The position numbers and the translations under genes are program-made. DNA of 38,599 nucleotides from an uncultured Alphaproteobacteria bacterium (GTDB lineage: Bacteria; Pseudomonadota; Alphaproteobacteria; RF32; CAG-239), in assembly GCA_910577095.1 (NCBI GenBank), contig CAJTLY010000017.1:1-38599 (forward strand), read 5' to 3'. Below are positions 22,634 through 30,824 of this stretch, one piece after another. The number at the start of each line of letters is the position of its first letter. The stretch's first letter is position 1. The notes beneath the pieces were generated by a model. The model was not told the DNA's origin and made no database searches. It worked only from the letters and a program-made list of their open reading frames with translations.

Positions 22634-22748
22634 TTTAAAAGTCATCGGGGGGTTATCTGATGACGAGCACCGCGAAAGGGGCGGAGAGCTTAGGGTTTTA
22701 TTATTTATACTTGACATAAGTGTAAACAGCTTTTTAAGGGGAAGAGCT
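22634..22748 (+). promoter_or_regulatory. Structured 5' leader of the Cys-rich protein gene
   Basis: The leader contains a hairpin GTCATC (22641-22646)/GATGAC (22659-22664) enclosing a run of six G, then CCGC...GCGG within the purine-rich segment at about 22670-22683. It matches no riboswitch family that I recognise (c-di-GMP, SAM and preQ1 were considered). Translation starts from AAGGGGAAGAG before ATG 22749. It may control translation, or hold a sRNA target. Confidence 0.4.
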
Positions 22749-25208
22749 ATGAAAACACCAAATTTAGGGATATTTTTGCTCGCTGCATTATTTTGCGGTG
22801 CGCTTTTTTGCACTTATGCGGAAGCCAAAGTTTGTTTTGTCGGCGATCCGGACTGTGCCGGCGGCGCCGATTTTGGTAAAATTGATCCGCTTCCGACCGA
22901 CGATCTGTGCAAACAGGAAGGTTATACGACGGTGGCTTCGGCCTGCAACAATCCGGGCGGCGTCTGCCCCTACGATGCCCGTTATGTCAAATGCTGCAGC
23001 AGCGAATATGCCTATCAAGGCTGCGTTTTTCCGTTGGAAACGGTTAAAAAAACGGATCCCAAAAGCGGAAAAACGGTCAGCGACAAATGCGGCAGTCTCT
23101 ATAGATGTCAATGTAATTCAGAATATAAAACGCCGGCGCAGTGGAATACCGGCGTAAAGAACTGTCAGCCGGGCGGCGGCGTTTGTCTGTTGAGTACGAA
23201 TGATACGGTTTACTATAACAAATGCGTCTGTGACGTAAATTATTTTCCGTATGAAGGAAGTTGTCCGGCAGATATGAAACAAATAGAAAAATGCACGGAC
23301 AGCGACGGTAAGTCTCGCGTAAGTTGTCAGTGTCCGAGCAATTATCGCACCTGTACTTATGGCGGTGCGGCCGGCGCAAAAAGTTGTCAGCAGGGAGGTC
23401 TGATCTTGTACAGCTCGTGCAAGTCTCCGGAAGACGAATGTAAAAATGCCGGTTATTTTAAGGATTGTGACAAACAAACCTGCTATTTTGATACCAACAG
23501 CACGGAAAGAGTAAAAGGTCAGTACCCGATTTCATGTGAAGATTCGACCGAGGCTTGTCCCTATGCCTATGGATTTTACAAATGCCGTTGGAGTGCCGCG
23601 AACTATTGCGCCAAGTGGGATATGACGGAATATTCGAAGAAGTTGCCTTCGACCTGCAGCAAAGACGGCGTACAGGGAACGGTTATTCCCTGCAATCTCG
23701 GCGGCAGCTATAACGGTGGCGGCAGTACCAAAAACTATCTCGGTTATTATCGTTGCAAACTCACTTGTGAACAGCAAGTGCGAGGAGCGTATTCTCAGGG
23801 ATATTTGTCCAAGGACGATTCGCTGGTTGATTCCAAAGGACAACAGGTCTTCTACAGAACCGATTCAAACGGAAGAAATCACTTGTATCTGATTAATAAT
23901 ACCGAGCTTGTGGTGCCGTTGAAAGTAGAAAAAAAGGCTCATGGTTGGGATACGATTGGTAACAAAAAGAGTTATGCTTCGGTAAATGGGATTGCTGCTT
24001 TGTATGATGTAGATTCCAAGCGGTATTCTTCTTGCGGCGAAGACGATGAAAGAAGTTATTGGACACGTCCTAAGTTAAAGATTGATCATATGCGTGTTCA
24101 AGCTGAGTGCTGGCTGTTGAATACGGATTTGAGCGATATTAATGTACAGTTTTATTACAGCTCACCGGATGAGCACAACAGTTACGGCGAAAATTATCAG
24201 GTGGACAGCCATACATGGAAAAATGTTACCTTTTCCGAATCTACGACAATGCCAAGCGCATGTCAGGATTGGGCTGGTTCCGGAATTCATTATTTACAAA
24301 GAGGTGATTGTAAAGGTCCGTCGCCGACACGTATCTTTTTCAGAGACTGGTCACATACGACAATTACCGGTAATGTAGATTTAGATATTTATAGATGGCT
24401 TTTTTCTGACAAAAAATGGGCTTTTGATGATTGGAATAATTCGCAAACGAATACGCCTGCCGTCCAGTTTGTGTTAAAAAATCGTTCGGTTGTCAAATTT
24501 AAAGATGCTTCTATTGACGGTTTTAATTCAAGTTGGAGCGGTGAAGACTGGGGTACACTTATTTTTGACAATGCTCAAGGATCTATCGGCAATTTGTGGC
24601 ACCGAATGAATGTCATATTTACCAACCGGTCAAATATGCGTGTCGACAATATGCGGATAGAAGGGTGGAAAAATAACGATTCGACCACCAGCATCGGCGG
24701 TTACAATGACTGTACTACCGGTTCGAGCGATGATCAGAAAAGGTGCCGTTCTTATCGGGCTAATTGTCATGGTATCGGTGTATTTGGTTACTCGACAGTT
24801 AATGTAGACGGTGCTGTTCGTATTGCACGCGATTATTCAAAAATTTATATTGATTACGGGAGTGCGTTCAATACGAAAAAGCATGTTATCATGAATTCCA
24901 AGTGGAATCAGGAAGTGTGCATTGCCGGGAAGTTTACCGGAAAAGCGGGTAACAACAGTTTTTCCGCTTCGGGCACTTCTTTCTATTATGGCAGAAATAA
25001 CAATGCCTGTGTACCGTATTGGACCGGTGATTATTCCGTCAACAAAGGTTATGCAAGAGGCTGCGCTCAGGATTACTATATGAACAGCGGTTTATGGAAC
25101 TCCGGTTGTCAGCAAAAAAGTAACTATGGTTTTCAATGCAGTATTGATAACGTATGGCAGTCTTCCTGCAGTTTTTGCAGCTCCTACGGATTTGGGTATA
25201 ACGAATGA
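22749..25208 (+). CDS. Large cysteine-rich exported protein
   Basis: This is an 819-residue protein. The signal peptide is cleaved after about residue 26 (FCTYAEA/K). Residues of about 27-340 are extremely rich in cysteine (about 33 Cys), with repeated modules such as YRCQCNSEYKTPAQW...NCQPGG and SCQCPSNYRTCTYGG...SCQQGG. This implies many disulfide bonds made in the periplasm or outside. Residues of about 340-750 are Asn/Ser/Trp-rich with recurring short strands (NVDLDIYRWLF, SVVKFKDASIDGFN, NMRVDNMRIEGW, TVNVDGAVRIARD), which look like a right-handed beta-helix adhesin or carbohydrate-binding part. The C-terminus returns to Cys motifs (SIDNVWQSSCSFCSSYG). The second half is more AT-rich than the first. 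No enzyme motif is seen; a surface or secreted structural role is inferred. Confidence 0.75.
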   Translation: MKTPNLGIFLLAALFCGALFCTYAEAKVCFVGDPDCAGGADFGKIDPLPTDDLCKQEGYTTVASACNNPGGVCPYDARYVKCCSSEYAYQGCVFPLETVKKTDPKSGKTVSDKCGSLYRCQCNSEYKTPAQWNTGVKNCQPGGGVCLLSTNDTVYYNKCVCDVNYFPYEGSCPADMKQIEKCTDSDGKSRVSCQCPSNYRTCTYGGAAGAKSCQQGGLILYSSCKSPEDECKNAGYFKDCDKQTCYFDTNSTERVKGQYPISCEDSTEACPYAYGFYKCRWSAANYCAKWDMTEYSKKLPSTCSKDGVQGTVIPCNLGGSYNGGGSTKNYLGYYRCKLTCEQQVRGAYSQGYLSKDDSLVDSKGQQVFYRTDSNGRNHLYLINNTELVVPLKVEKKAHGWDTIGNKKSYASVNGIAALYDVDSKRYSSCGEDDERSYWTRPKLKIDHMRVQAECWLLNTDLSDINVQFYYSSPDEHNSYGENYQVDSHTWKNVTFSESTTMPSACQDWAGSGIHYLQRGDCKGPSPTRIFFRDWSHTTITGNVDLDIYRWLFSDKKWAFDDWNNSQTNTPAVQFVLKNRSVVKFKDASIDGFNSSWSGEDWGTLIFDNAQGSIGNLWHRMNVIFTNRSNMRVDNMRIEGWKNNDSTTSIGGYNDCTTGSSDDQKRCRSYRANCHGIGVFGYSTVNVDGAVRIARDYSKIYIDYGSAFNTKKHVIMNSKWNQEVCIAGKFTGKAGNNSFSASGTSFYYGRNNNACVPYWTGDYSVNKGYARGCAQDYYMNSGLWNSGCQQKSNYGFQCSIDNVWQSSCSFCSSYGFGYNE

Positions 25209-25312
25209 AATGCCATAGGTAATATTCTGCTTTGACCGGAAACTTTTTCGTTACGAATAAAAAAGTTTTATACCAAATTATTATCTACAACTATTTCAAT
25301 TTGTATTATTAA

Positions 25313-25343
25313 GGAGAGAACCGTGTTTTTCAAAGTCAGATGA
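25313..25343 (+). pseudogene. Ribosome binding site with truncated start (possible gene remnant)
   Basis: AAGGAG followed by GTG and only five further codons before TGA. It has the form of a real start site cut off by later sequence, lying just before a foreign-looking cassette. Chance is not excluded. Confidence 0.25.
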
Positions 25344-25409
25344 AGGCACTGTTATTTCCGGCAAGAATAAAAGATAAGAGTGAAATGTTATTAAGTTAAA
25401 AATTCCGCG

Positions 25410-25427
25410 ATATCGGTTGTCCGATAT
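25410..25427. repeat. Inverted repeat upstream of the 25493 lipoprotein
   Basis: ATATCGG-TTGT-CCGATAT has perfect 7-bp arms, 66 bp before the start. It lies in the 284-bp gene-free gap 25209-25492, which otherwise holds AT-rich sequence and no recognised gene. It may be an operator or a hairpin in the leader. Confidence 0.35.
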
Positions 25428-25492
25428 GAGCGTAAATATAAACAGACGATTTAATTAAAAACAACGTTAAACTTTTAAAACCATTTTTTATT

Positions 25493-26743
25493 ATGAAGAC
25501 AAAAAAAATGTGGTTTGTAATGGCAGCAGCTGCCGTTCTTACCGGTATGATGATGACTTCCTGCGACAAGGACGACGAAATCTTCCCGAAGGAAGTCGTC
25601 GAAAGTGAAGTTCTCGACCAGGGAATCGACGAACAAGTCGAAGAACAGGTCGGTACCAACGGCACCCAACTGAGCTACGAATCCTGGATTGTGGTCAAGG
25701 GTATTACCCGCGCCGCTTTCGAGAACAAAGTCTCGGTTACTCTCAACAACACGCTTAATAACGTGAACAAAGAAATCGAAGTCAGCAGCTGGGAAAGCGG
25801 TGATGCTACGATTTCCGTTACCTGCAAGGCCGGAGAAAGCCGCAAAAACGGTGACTTCGTGACTGTGTTGGATTCAATCATGGTTTGTCGTGTTCAGTAT
25901 CCCAACTTCTCATTCGACTATGAACTTGTTTATCAGGTCGGCCTTTATGATGACGGTGTTACCAAGCAAACAATGCCTTATCATAAATACGAGAATATTG
26001 TGAACAACGGCTGTGAATTGAGTGAACTTGACGAAGTAACGGAAAACGGCAAAGCCTATAAGCGGCAGAGATGCGCTCATTCTATTACGGTTACCTTTAA
26101 CGGCAAACAGTATACGGTATCTTCCGAATTGGTGCTGAAGAAGGAAGTAAAGGGTGAAGATGTGCTTCTCTCCAGTAAGGTTATTGACGAAGGTGTCTCT
26201 TTCAGCGAAACGGACAGCTGGTCGGGAGAACTGGTGTCGTGGATTATGCTGGAACAGACCTGGTCGGAAAGCGGAATCAAGCAGATTAAAAAAGAAGTGG
26301 TTCTGAAAAACGACATGTTGGAAACAACCGGCTTTTCTACCAATCAGCTTGCCACAATGCTGGGTCCGAATGATTTTGTTATTAAGCAGGAGAATGCCGA
26401 TCCCGGCAAACTGGAAAAACGTGAAGCGGACGGTTTTACGATTCAGCAATACGGATGTAATGTTACGGTGCGTCTGAACGAAAAAGCAAGCGGAAAAACG
26501 TTAGTTTATATGCCTTATGAGTTTGTCTATGAAAAGGCAACTTATCAGGATGAAAAGCTGACTTACGAAATGCCTTTCCGGCATTATGAAAATCCGCAAT
26601 CGTCGTTTACGGCAGAAAGTTGGAATCTGGGTGAAGGCGGAATGTACAGCATGAAACTTGGAATGAGTTTTTCGATTCAATTTGGAGAGAAAACCTATTC
26701 CGGCAGTGAACGCTATACGTTCTTCTACGGTGAACAGCACTAG
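25493..26743 (+). CDS. Bacteroidetes-type surface lipoprotein, function unknown
   Basis: This is a 416-residue lipoprotein. The signal MKTKKMWFVMAAAAVLTGMM leads to lipobox MTSC. Directly after the Cys comes DKDDE, an acidic stretch of the kind that serves as the lipoprotein export signal for the outer surface in Bacteroidetes. The mature part contains repeated beta-rich units: IDEGVSFSETDSWSGE and similar pieces, and two related stretches YDDGVTKQTMPYHKYEN and YQDEKLTYEMPFRHYEN each about 90-100 residues from a VSSELVLKK- or YSGSERYTFF-like strand. This suggests internal duplication of immunoglobulin-like domains. There is no Shine-Dalgarno before the ATG. It is followed by a strong terminator. 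A signal-recognition mismatch would be expected in an alphaproteobacterium. Confidence 0.75.
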   Translation: MKTKKMWFVMAAAAVLTGMMMTSCDKDDEIFPKEVVESEVLDQGIDEQVEEQVGTNGTQLSYESWIVVKGITRAAFENKVSVTLNNTLNNVNKEIEVSSWESGDATISVTCKAGESRKNGDFVTVLDSIMVCRVQYPNFSFDYELVYQVGLYDDGVTKQTMPYHKYENIVNNGCELSELDEVTENGKAYKRQRCAHSITVTFNGKQYTVSSELVLKKEVKGEDVLLSSKVIDEGVSFSETDSWSGELVSWIMLEQTWSESGIKQIKKEVVLKNDMLETTGFSTNQLATMLGPNDFVIKQENADPGKLEKREADGFTIQQYGCNVTVRLNEKASGKTLVYMPYEFVYEKATYQDEKLTYEMPFRHYENPQSSFTAESWNLGEGGMYSMKLGMSFSIQFGEKTYSGSERYTFFYGEQH

Positions 26744-26762
26744 CTTGCTGTTCTGTGAATGA

Positions 26763-26800
26763 AAAACACCGGGCCGGTTAAGGCTCGGTGTTTTCTTTTG
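26763..26800 (+). terminator. Terminator after the surface lipoprotein gene
   Basis: AAAACACCGGGCC (26763-26775) pairs with 26782-26794 with one G-U pair, followed by CTTTTG. It can also end the small - strand gene at 26809. Confidence 0.85.
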
Positions 26801-26808
26801 AAAAAATT

Positions 26809-27066
26809 TTATTCGTCTGCCGGAGCTTCCATAAAGACGGTGACTTCATAGTTGTCTTTTTGCAAAAAACTCCAATCCAAAGGCAGTGGTTGTACCGGTT
26901 TCCAGCCTGCATTTAACAGTTCCTGAATTCGATCTCTGATTATTGAATGATTGTTATAATCCAAACGTTTTGGGAGATCTTGTTCTTTTTCTGATAACCA
27001 GCATTTTGTTCCGAAATGGTCAGAATGAGACCCTTTTTCGGTAAGTTGTTTAATGTTCTTTTTCAT
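26809..27066 (-). CDS. Small hypothetical protein with Bacteroidetes-type promoter
   Basis: This is an 85-residue soluble protein, with no signal or membrane segment. The family was not recognised. It has a basic N-terminus (MKKNIKQLTEKG), a charged middle (WLSEKEQDLPKRLDYNNH), a helix (IIRDRIQELLNAGW) and an end with strand pattern (YEVTVFMEAPADE). No Shine-Dalgarno precedes the ATG (TTAAACCCTATACT). A TAnnTTTG-type promoter lies about 145 bp upstream on the same strand (27210-27218). Low coding evidence beyond length and context; it is probably a real gene because the promoter and the terminator frame it. Confidence 0.5.
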   Translation of the reverse strand: MKKNIKQLTEKGSHSDHFGTKCWLSEKEQDLPKRLDYNNHSIIRDRIQELLNAGWKPVQPLPLDWSFLQKDNYEVTVFMEAPADE

Positions 27067-27209
27067 AGTATAGGGTTTAATAATTAAAAATTATGTCAAG
27101 ACCGGAGAAATCAGGATCCGGTCCAAATAAATTCTACTCAAATTTATAAGCCGACAAACCCAAAAAACGCTCATTGAGCCGATGCTTGTGCACATTGTTT
27201 GTTTTTGCC

Positions 27210-27240
27210 GCAAAAGTAATATATTGATAATTTTTAACTG
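27210..27240 (-). promoter_or_regulatory. Bacteroidetes-type promoter (TAnnTTTG)
   Basis: On the - strand the sequence at 27218-27210 reads TACTTTTGC, the -7 element of Bacteroidetes housekeeping promoters, preceded by an AT-rich region. It drives a leader of about 140 nt to the gene at 26809-27066. The leader holds GCTCAATGAGC followed by six T, a possible attenuator. The rest of the 291-bp gap 27067-27357 has no supported gene. Confidence 0.55.
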
Positions 27241-27321
27241 CCCGCATTATACGGAAAAATATTTCTGAAAGCAAGGGAAATGATGATTCTGCGACGGTCG
27301 TTGAACTTTTGGTATTTTTCA

Positions 27322-27350
27322 AACAACCCCCGGTTTAACCGGGGGTTGTT
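27322..27350. terminator. Strong hairpin after the hydrogenase operon
   Basis: 14-bp arms (27322-27335 with 27337-27350) are perfectly complementary; the last bases form the loop. It lies 7 bp beyond the hydA stop on the - strand. The T-run is short, so termination is likely but may be imperfect. Confidence 0.65.
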
Positions 27351-27357
27351 GCTTCTT

Positions 27358-29127
27358 TTATCTCTTGTAAGCCGCGCGCGGGCAATAGTGCGTGTGCAGC
27401 AGCTTATGGGCTTTCTCGCCGTTGGGCCGGCCGATATACTCTTCGTAGAGAGTTTTAATCGACTGATTGTGGTGTGACAGCCGGTTGGCGGCTTTCAGGT
27501 CTTCGTCAAACAGCCCTTTGGCGCGTTTGCGGCGAATGTCGTCGGTAATGCCGCGCGGTTTCGGTTGTCCGGGCAACATCACCCGCGGTTGTCCGCCGCC
27601 GGCAATGCAGCCGCCGCGGCAGGCCATTACCTCCACAAAGTGGTAAGGCGGTTCTTCGCCGGCTTCCCGGGCGGCACGAATCCGCTCCAAGACTTTTTCA
27701 ACGTTGCCGGTACCGTGGGCGACCGCAATGCGAATCGTTTTTCCGGCAATTTCGACGTCGGCCTGCTTGATGCCGTCCAGCCCTTCGATTGCGCGGAAGT
27801 TCAGCTCACCCAATTCCTGTCCGGTAATATAAAAATAAGCCGTTCGCAGAGCAGCGGTCATGACGCCGCCGCTGGCGCCGAAAATTGTTCCCGCGCCCGA
27901 ATATTCGCCGAGCGGATTGTCGGCGGCTTCTTCGGGAAGGCTGCGGAAATCAATTCCGGCTTGTTTGATCATCCGTGCCAGCTCGCGGGTTGTTAACGAG
28001 ACGTCAACGTCTTGGAAACCGGAGGAGTTCATGTCTTCGTTGCGGACGATTTCCCATTTCTTGGCGGTGCAGGGCATGATCGAGATCACGCGAATCCGAG
28101 CCGGATCAAGTCCCATTTTGTCGGCATAATAGGTCTTGGCCAGCGCGCCGACCATCGATTGCGGCGATTTGCAGGTAGAAAAATGCGCAATCATGTCCTG
28201 ATGATATTTTTCCAACAGGTCTACCCACGCCGGGCAGCAGCTGGTAAACATCGGCAGGCTTTGCGGTTCTTCGGTAAAGCGGCGTACAAACTCGGTCGCT
28301 TCTTCGATGATGGTCAGATCGGCGCCGAAGTTGGTGTCAAAAATGCGTTTGAAACCCATGCGCCGAAGGGCGGCATAGGTCTTTCCGGTCAGGTTTTCGC
28401 CGAATTCATAACCGAATTCTTCGCCGACGGCAACCCGTACGGCGGGCGCAATCTGAACAATGGTATAGAGACTGTTGTCGTTGAGCATGTCCCAAACCTT
28501 TTGAGTTTCGTCATATTCGACGATGGCGCCGGTGGGGCAATGGGCGGAACACTGACCGCATTTGATACACGGACTGTCGGCGAGGTTGATGCCGTTGGCG
28601 GCGGTTACCCGGGTGGCGAGGCCGCGGTTGAGATAACCCAGCGCCCAGACGTTTTGCTGGTTTTGGCAGACTTCGACACAGCGGCCGCAAAGGATACATT
28701 TGCTTGAGTCAAGCACCAACGCTTTGGTCGAATCGTCGATCGGCCAGCGTTTGGTGAGGTTGGGCAAAGTCGCTTCCTTGATGCCGAATGTGTTGCTCAG
28801 GTCCTGAAGTTCGCAGTGTCCGGAGCGGATGCAGGTCAGGCAGGCGTTGGGGTGGTTGCTCAAAATCAGCTTGAGAACGGTGCGACGCACTTCCACCAGT
28901 TCGGCGTCGGAAGTGATTACTTCCATTCCTTCGGCCACCGGGGTGCAACAAGAACGCATGATGCGGCCGTTGACTTTGACGATGCAAATGCCGCATCCGG
29001 CAGTGGCGTCGACGTCGGGGTGTTTGCATAAGGTCGGAATTTCGATATGAACGCTGCGGGCCGCCTCTAAAATTGAGGTGCCGGCGGTTGCTTCAACATC
29101 GTAATTGTCAATTTTCAATTTTACCAT
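27358..29127 (-). CDS. hndD: [FeFe]-hydrogenase large catalytic subunit (HndD/HydA)
   Basis: This is a 589-residue protein, the H2-producing or -consuming catalytic subunit. The N-terminal [2Fe-2S] domain has CKHP...GCGIC...CC; a His-ligated [4Fe-4S] cluster has HPNACLTCIRSGHC; two ferredoxin clusters have CILCGRCVEVC and CIKCGQCSAHCP. The H-cluster domain has L1 TSCCPAW, L2 MPCTAKKWE and L3 MACRGGCIAGGGQP. The small-subunit-like C-terminus continues to HYCPRAAYKR. This is the group A3-type layout that takes electrons from an NAD(P)-linked partner. The start overlaps the stop of hndC by one base (TAATG). It requires HydEFG for its cluster. Confidence 0.96.
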   Translation of the reverse strand: MVKLKIDNYDVEATAGTSILEAARSVHIEIPTLCKHPDVDATAGCGICIVKVNGRIMRSCCTPVAEGMEVITSDAELVEVRRTVLKLILSNHPNACLTCIRSGHCELQDLSNTFGIKEATLPNLTKRWPIDDSTKALVLDSSKCILCGRCVEVCQNQQNVWALGYLNRGLATRVTAANGINLADSPCIKCGQCSAHCPTGAIVEYDETQKVWDMLNDNSLYTIVQIAPAVRVAVGEEFGYEFGENLTGKTYAALRRMGFKRIFDTNFGADLTIIEEATEFVRRFTEEPQSLPMFTSCCPAWVDLLEKYHQDMIAHFSTCKSPQSMVGALAKTYYADKMGLDPARIRVISIMPCTAKKWEIVRNEDMNSSGFQDVDVSLTTRELARMIKQAGIDFRSLPEEAADNPLGEYSGAGTIFGASGGVMTAALRTAYFYITGQELGELNFRAIEGLDGIKQADVEIAGKTIRIAVAHGTGNVEKVLERIRAAREAGEEPPYHFVEVMACRGGCIAGGGQPRVMLPGQPKPRGITDDIRRKRAKGLFDEDLKAANRLSHHNQSIKTLYEEYIGRPNGEKAHKLLHTHYCPRAAYKR

Positions 29128-30824
29128 TATTTAGCCTCCGTGATTTTGTCCTGATTGCCGGCCACCTTGGCTTCGTATTCTTCGCCGAAGAAACGCATGG
29201 TGGAAAGAATCGGGTTGGGTGCGGTTTGTCCGAGTCCGCACAGTGACGCCTTTTGCATGGCGACGGCAATTTTGCGCAGTTCTTCAATGTCTTTGCGGGT
29301 GCCTTTGCCTTTGGCAATTTTTTCCAAAAGCAGCAGCATCTGCTTGCCGCCGATGCGGCAGGGTGCGCATTTGCCGCAGGATTCGTCGACGGTGAAGTCG
29401 AGATAGAATTTGGCAATGTCAACCATATCGGCGGTTTCGTCCATCACGATCATGCCGCCCGAACCCATGATGGAACCGACTTTTTTGAGTTCTTCGTAAC
29501 AAACCGGCAAATCGATGTTCGAAGCCGGAATAACGCCGCCCGACGGGCCGCCGGTCTGGACTGCCTTCAGTTTTTTGCCGTTGGGAACGCCGCCGCCGAT
29601 TTGATTGACGATTTCGTCAATGGTGGTACCCATCGGCACTTCGATCAGGCCGGAATGTTCCACCTGTCCGGTCAAGGCAAAAACTTTGGTGCCTTTTGAG
29701 GTTTCGGTGCCGAAAGAAGCAAACCAGTCGGCGCCTTTGAGGATGATCGGTGCCACGTTGGCAAGGGTTTCGACGTTGTTGATGCAACTCGGTTTGTCCC
29801 ACAGGCCGACTTCGGTCGGATAAGGCGGGCGCGGACGCGGGGTGCCGCGTTTGCCTTCGATCGAATGGATGAGGGCGGTTTCTTCGCCGCAGACGAAAGC
29901 GCCGGCGCCGAGACGAATGTCAATATTGAAGTTGAAACCGGTGCCCATGATGTTGTTGCCGAGCAGACGGTTTTTCTTGCAAGCCTTGATTGCCTTTTCT
30001 ATTCTTTCCACCGCCAGCGGATATTCGGCGCGAATATAAAACCATCCTTCGGTGGCGCCGATGGCGTAAGCGGCAATCATCATGCCTTCGATAACGTCAT
30101 GGGGGTTGGACTCGAGAATGCTGCGGTCCATATAAGCGCCGGGATCGCCTTCGTCGCCGTTGCAAATGATGAACTTGTCGTCAACCACCGGAACTTTGGC
30201 CGCCAGTTCCCATTTGAGACCGGTCGGGAAACCGGCGCCGCCGCGGCCGCGCAGGCCCGATTTCTTAATTTCAGCCGCAACTTCGGCCGGCGTCATGGTT
30301 TTGAGAACCTTTTCCAACGCCAGATAACCGCCGCGGGCGATGTATTCGTGAATATCTTCGGGATCAAGGTGCCCGGCCTGTTTCAGAACCACCTTTTCCT
30401 GCTTGGTAAAGAACGGCAGGTCGAGGGACAGCACATATTTGCTTAAAAATTCGGGCAATTCGAAAGTTTCGCCTTCGGCCAGTTTGAGGGCCGGAATAAC
30501 GTGTTCGGAAATGATGATGCGTGCCACCAGCGGTTCCAGCCGTTTGTAGAGAACATCTTTTTGTCCTTTGATTTCGACTCGTACCAGCGGTCCCTGGGCG
30601 CATAACCCCATGCATCCGGTGGCCACGATGCGTACTTTGCCTTCCAGCCCGTGTTCGGCCACTGCTGATTTGAGCAGGTCGAGAATATCGTCGCTGCCCG
30701 AAGATTTGCAGCCGGTGGAGTGGCAGCAATATATGTTGCAGGCAAAACGGTCAAGATCCTGCCGTTTGTTCTTGGCAATTTCGTGGATATCGAATCTTTT
30801 GTCAATTTCATTCATATCAGCCAT
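29127..30824 (-). CDS. hndC: NADH-binding hydrogenase subunit (HndC/NuoF-like, with fused N-terminal ferredoxin)
   Basis: This is a 565-residue flavoprotein. Residues of about 20-110 form a thioredoxin-fold [2Fe-2S] domain (CNIYCCHSTGC...ATGCMGLC), which in Desulfovibrio is the separate HndB or part of HndC. The NuoF core follows: GLRGRGGAGFPTGLKW for NADH/FMN binding, NGDEGDPGAYMDR, GAGAYVCGEE-like GAGAFVCGEETALIHSIEG, and a C-terminal ESCGKCAPCR...C [4Fe-4S] site. It oxidises or reduces NAD(P) and passes electrons through HndA to HndD. The two-cluster ferredoxin tail seen in Thermotoga HydB and Desulfovibrio HndC is missing; the chain stops after a short charged tail. I took ATG 30824, preceded by AAGGAG at 7 nt; it overlaps hndA by 8 bp. 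Confidence 0.93.
   Translation of the reverse strand: MADMNEIDKRFDIHEIAKNKRQDLDRFACNIYCCHSTGCKSSGSDDILDLLKSAVAEHGLEGKVRIVATGCMGLCAQGPLVRVEIKGQKDVLYKRLEPLVARIIISEHVIPALKLAEGETFELPEFLSKYVLSLDLPFFTKQEKVVLKQAGHLDPEDIHEYIARGGYLALEKVLKTMTPAEVAAEIKKSGLRGRGGAGFPTGLKWELAAKVPVVDDKFIICNGDEGDPGAYMDRSILESNPHDVIEGMMIAAYAIGATEGWFYIRAEYPLAVERIEKAIKACKKNRLLGNNIMGTGFNFNIDIRLGAGAFVCGEETALIHSIEGKRGTPRPRPPYPTEVGLWDKPSCINNVETLANVAPIILKGADWFASFGTETSKGTKVFALTGQVEHSGLIEVPMGTTIDEIVNQIGGGVPNGKKLKAVQTGGPSGGVIPASNIDLPVCYEELKKVGSIMGSGGMIVMDETADMVDIAKFYLDFTVDESCGKCAPCRIGGKQMLLLLEKIAKGKGTRKDIEELRKIAVAMQKASLCGLGQTAPNPILSTMRFFGEEYEAKVAGNQDKITEAK

Noticed and set aside
27134..27322. 62-codon - strand frame upstream of the small gene at 26809
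   Set aside because: It includes the TACTTTTGC promoter element in its coding part and has no start signal; it is a chance frame in a leader.
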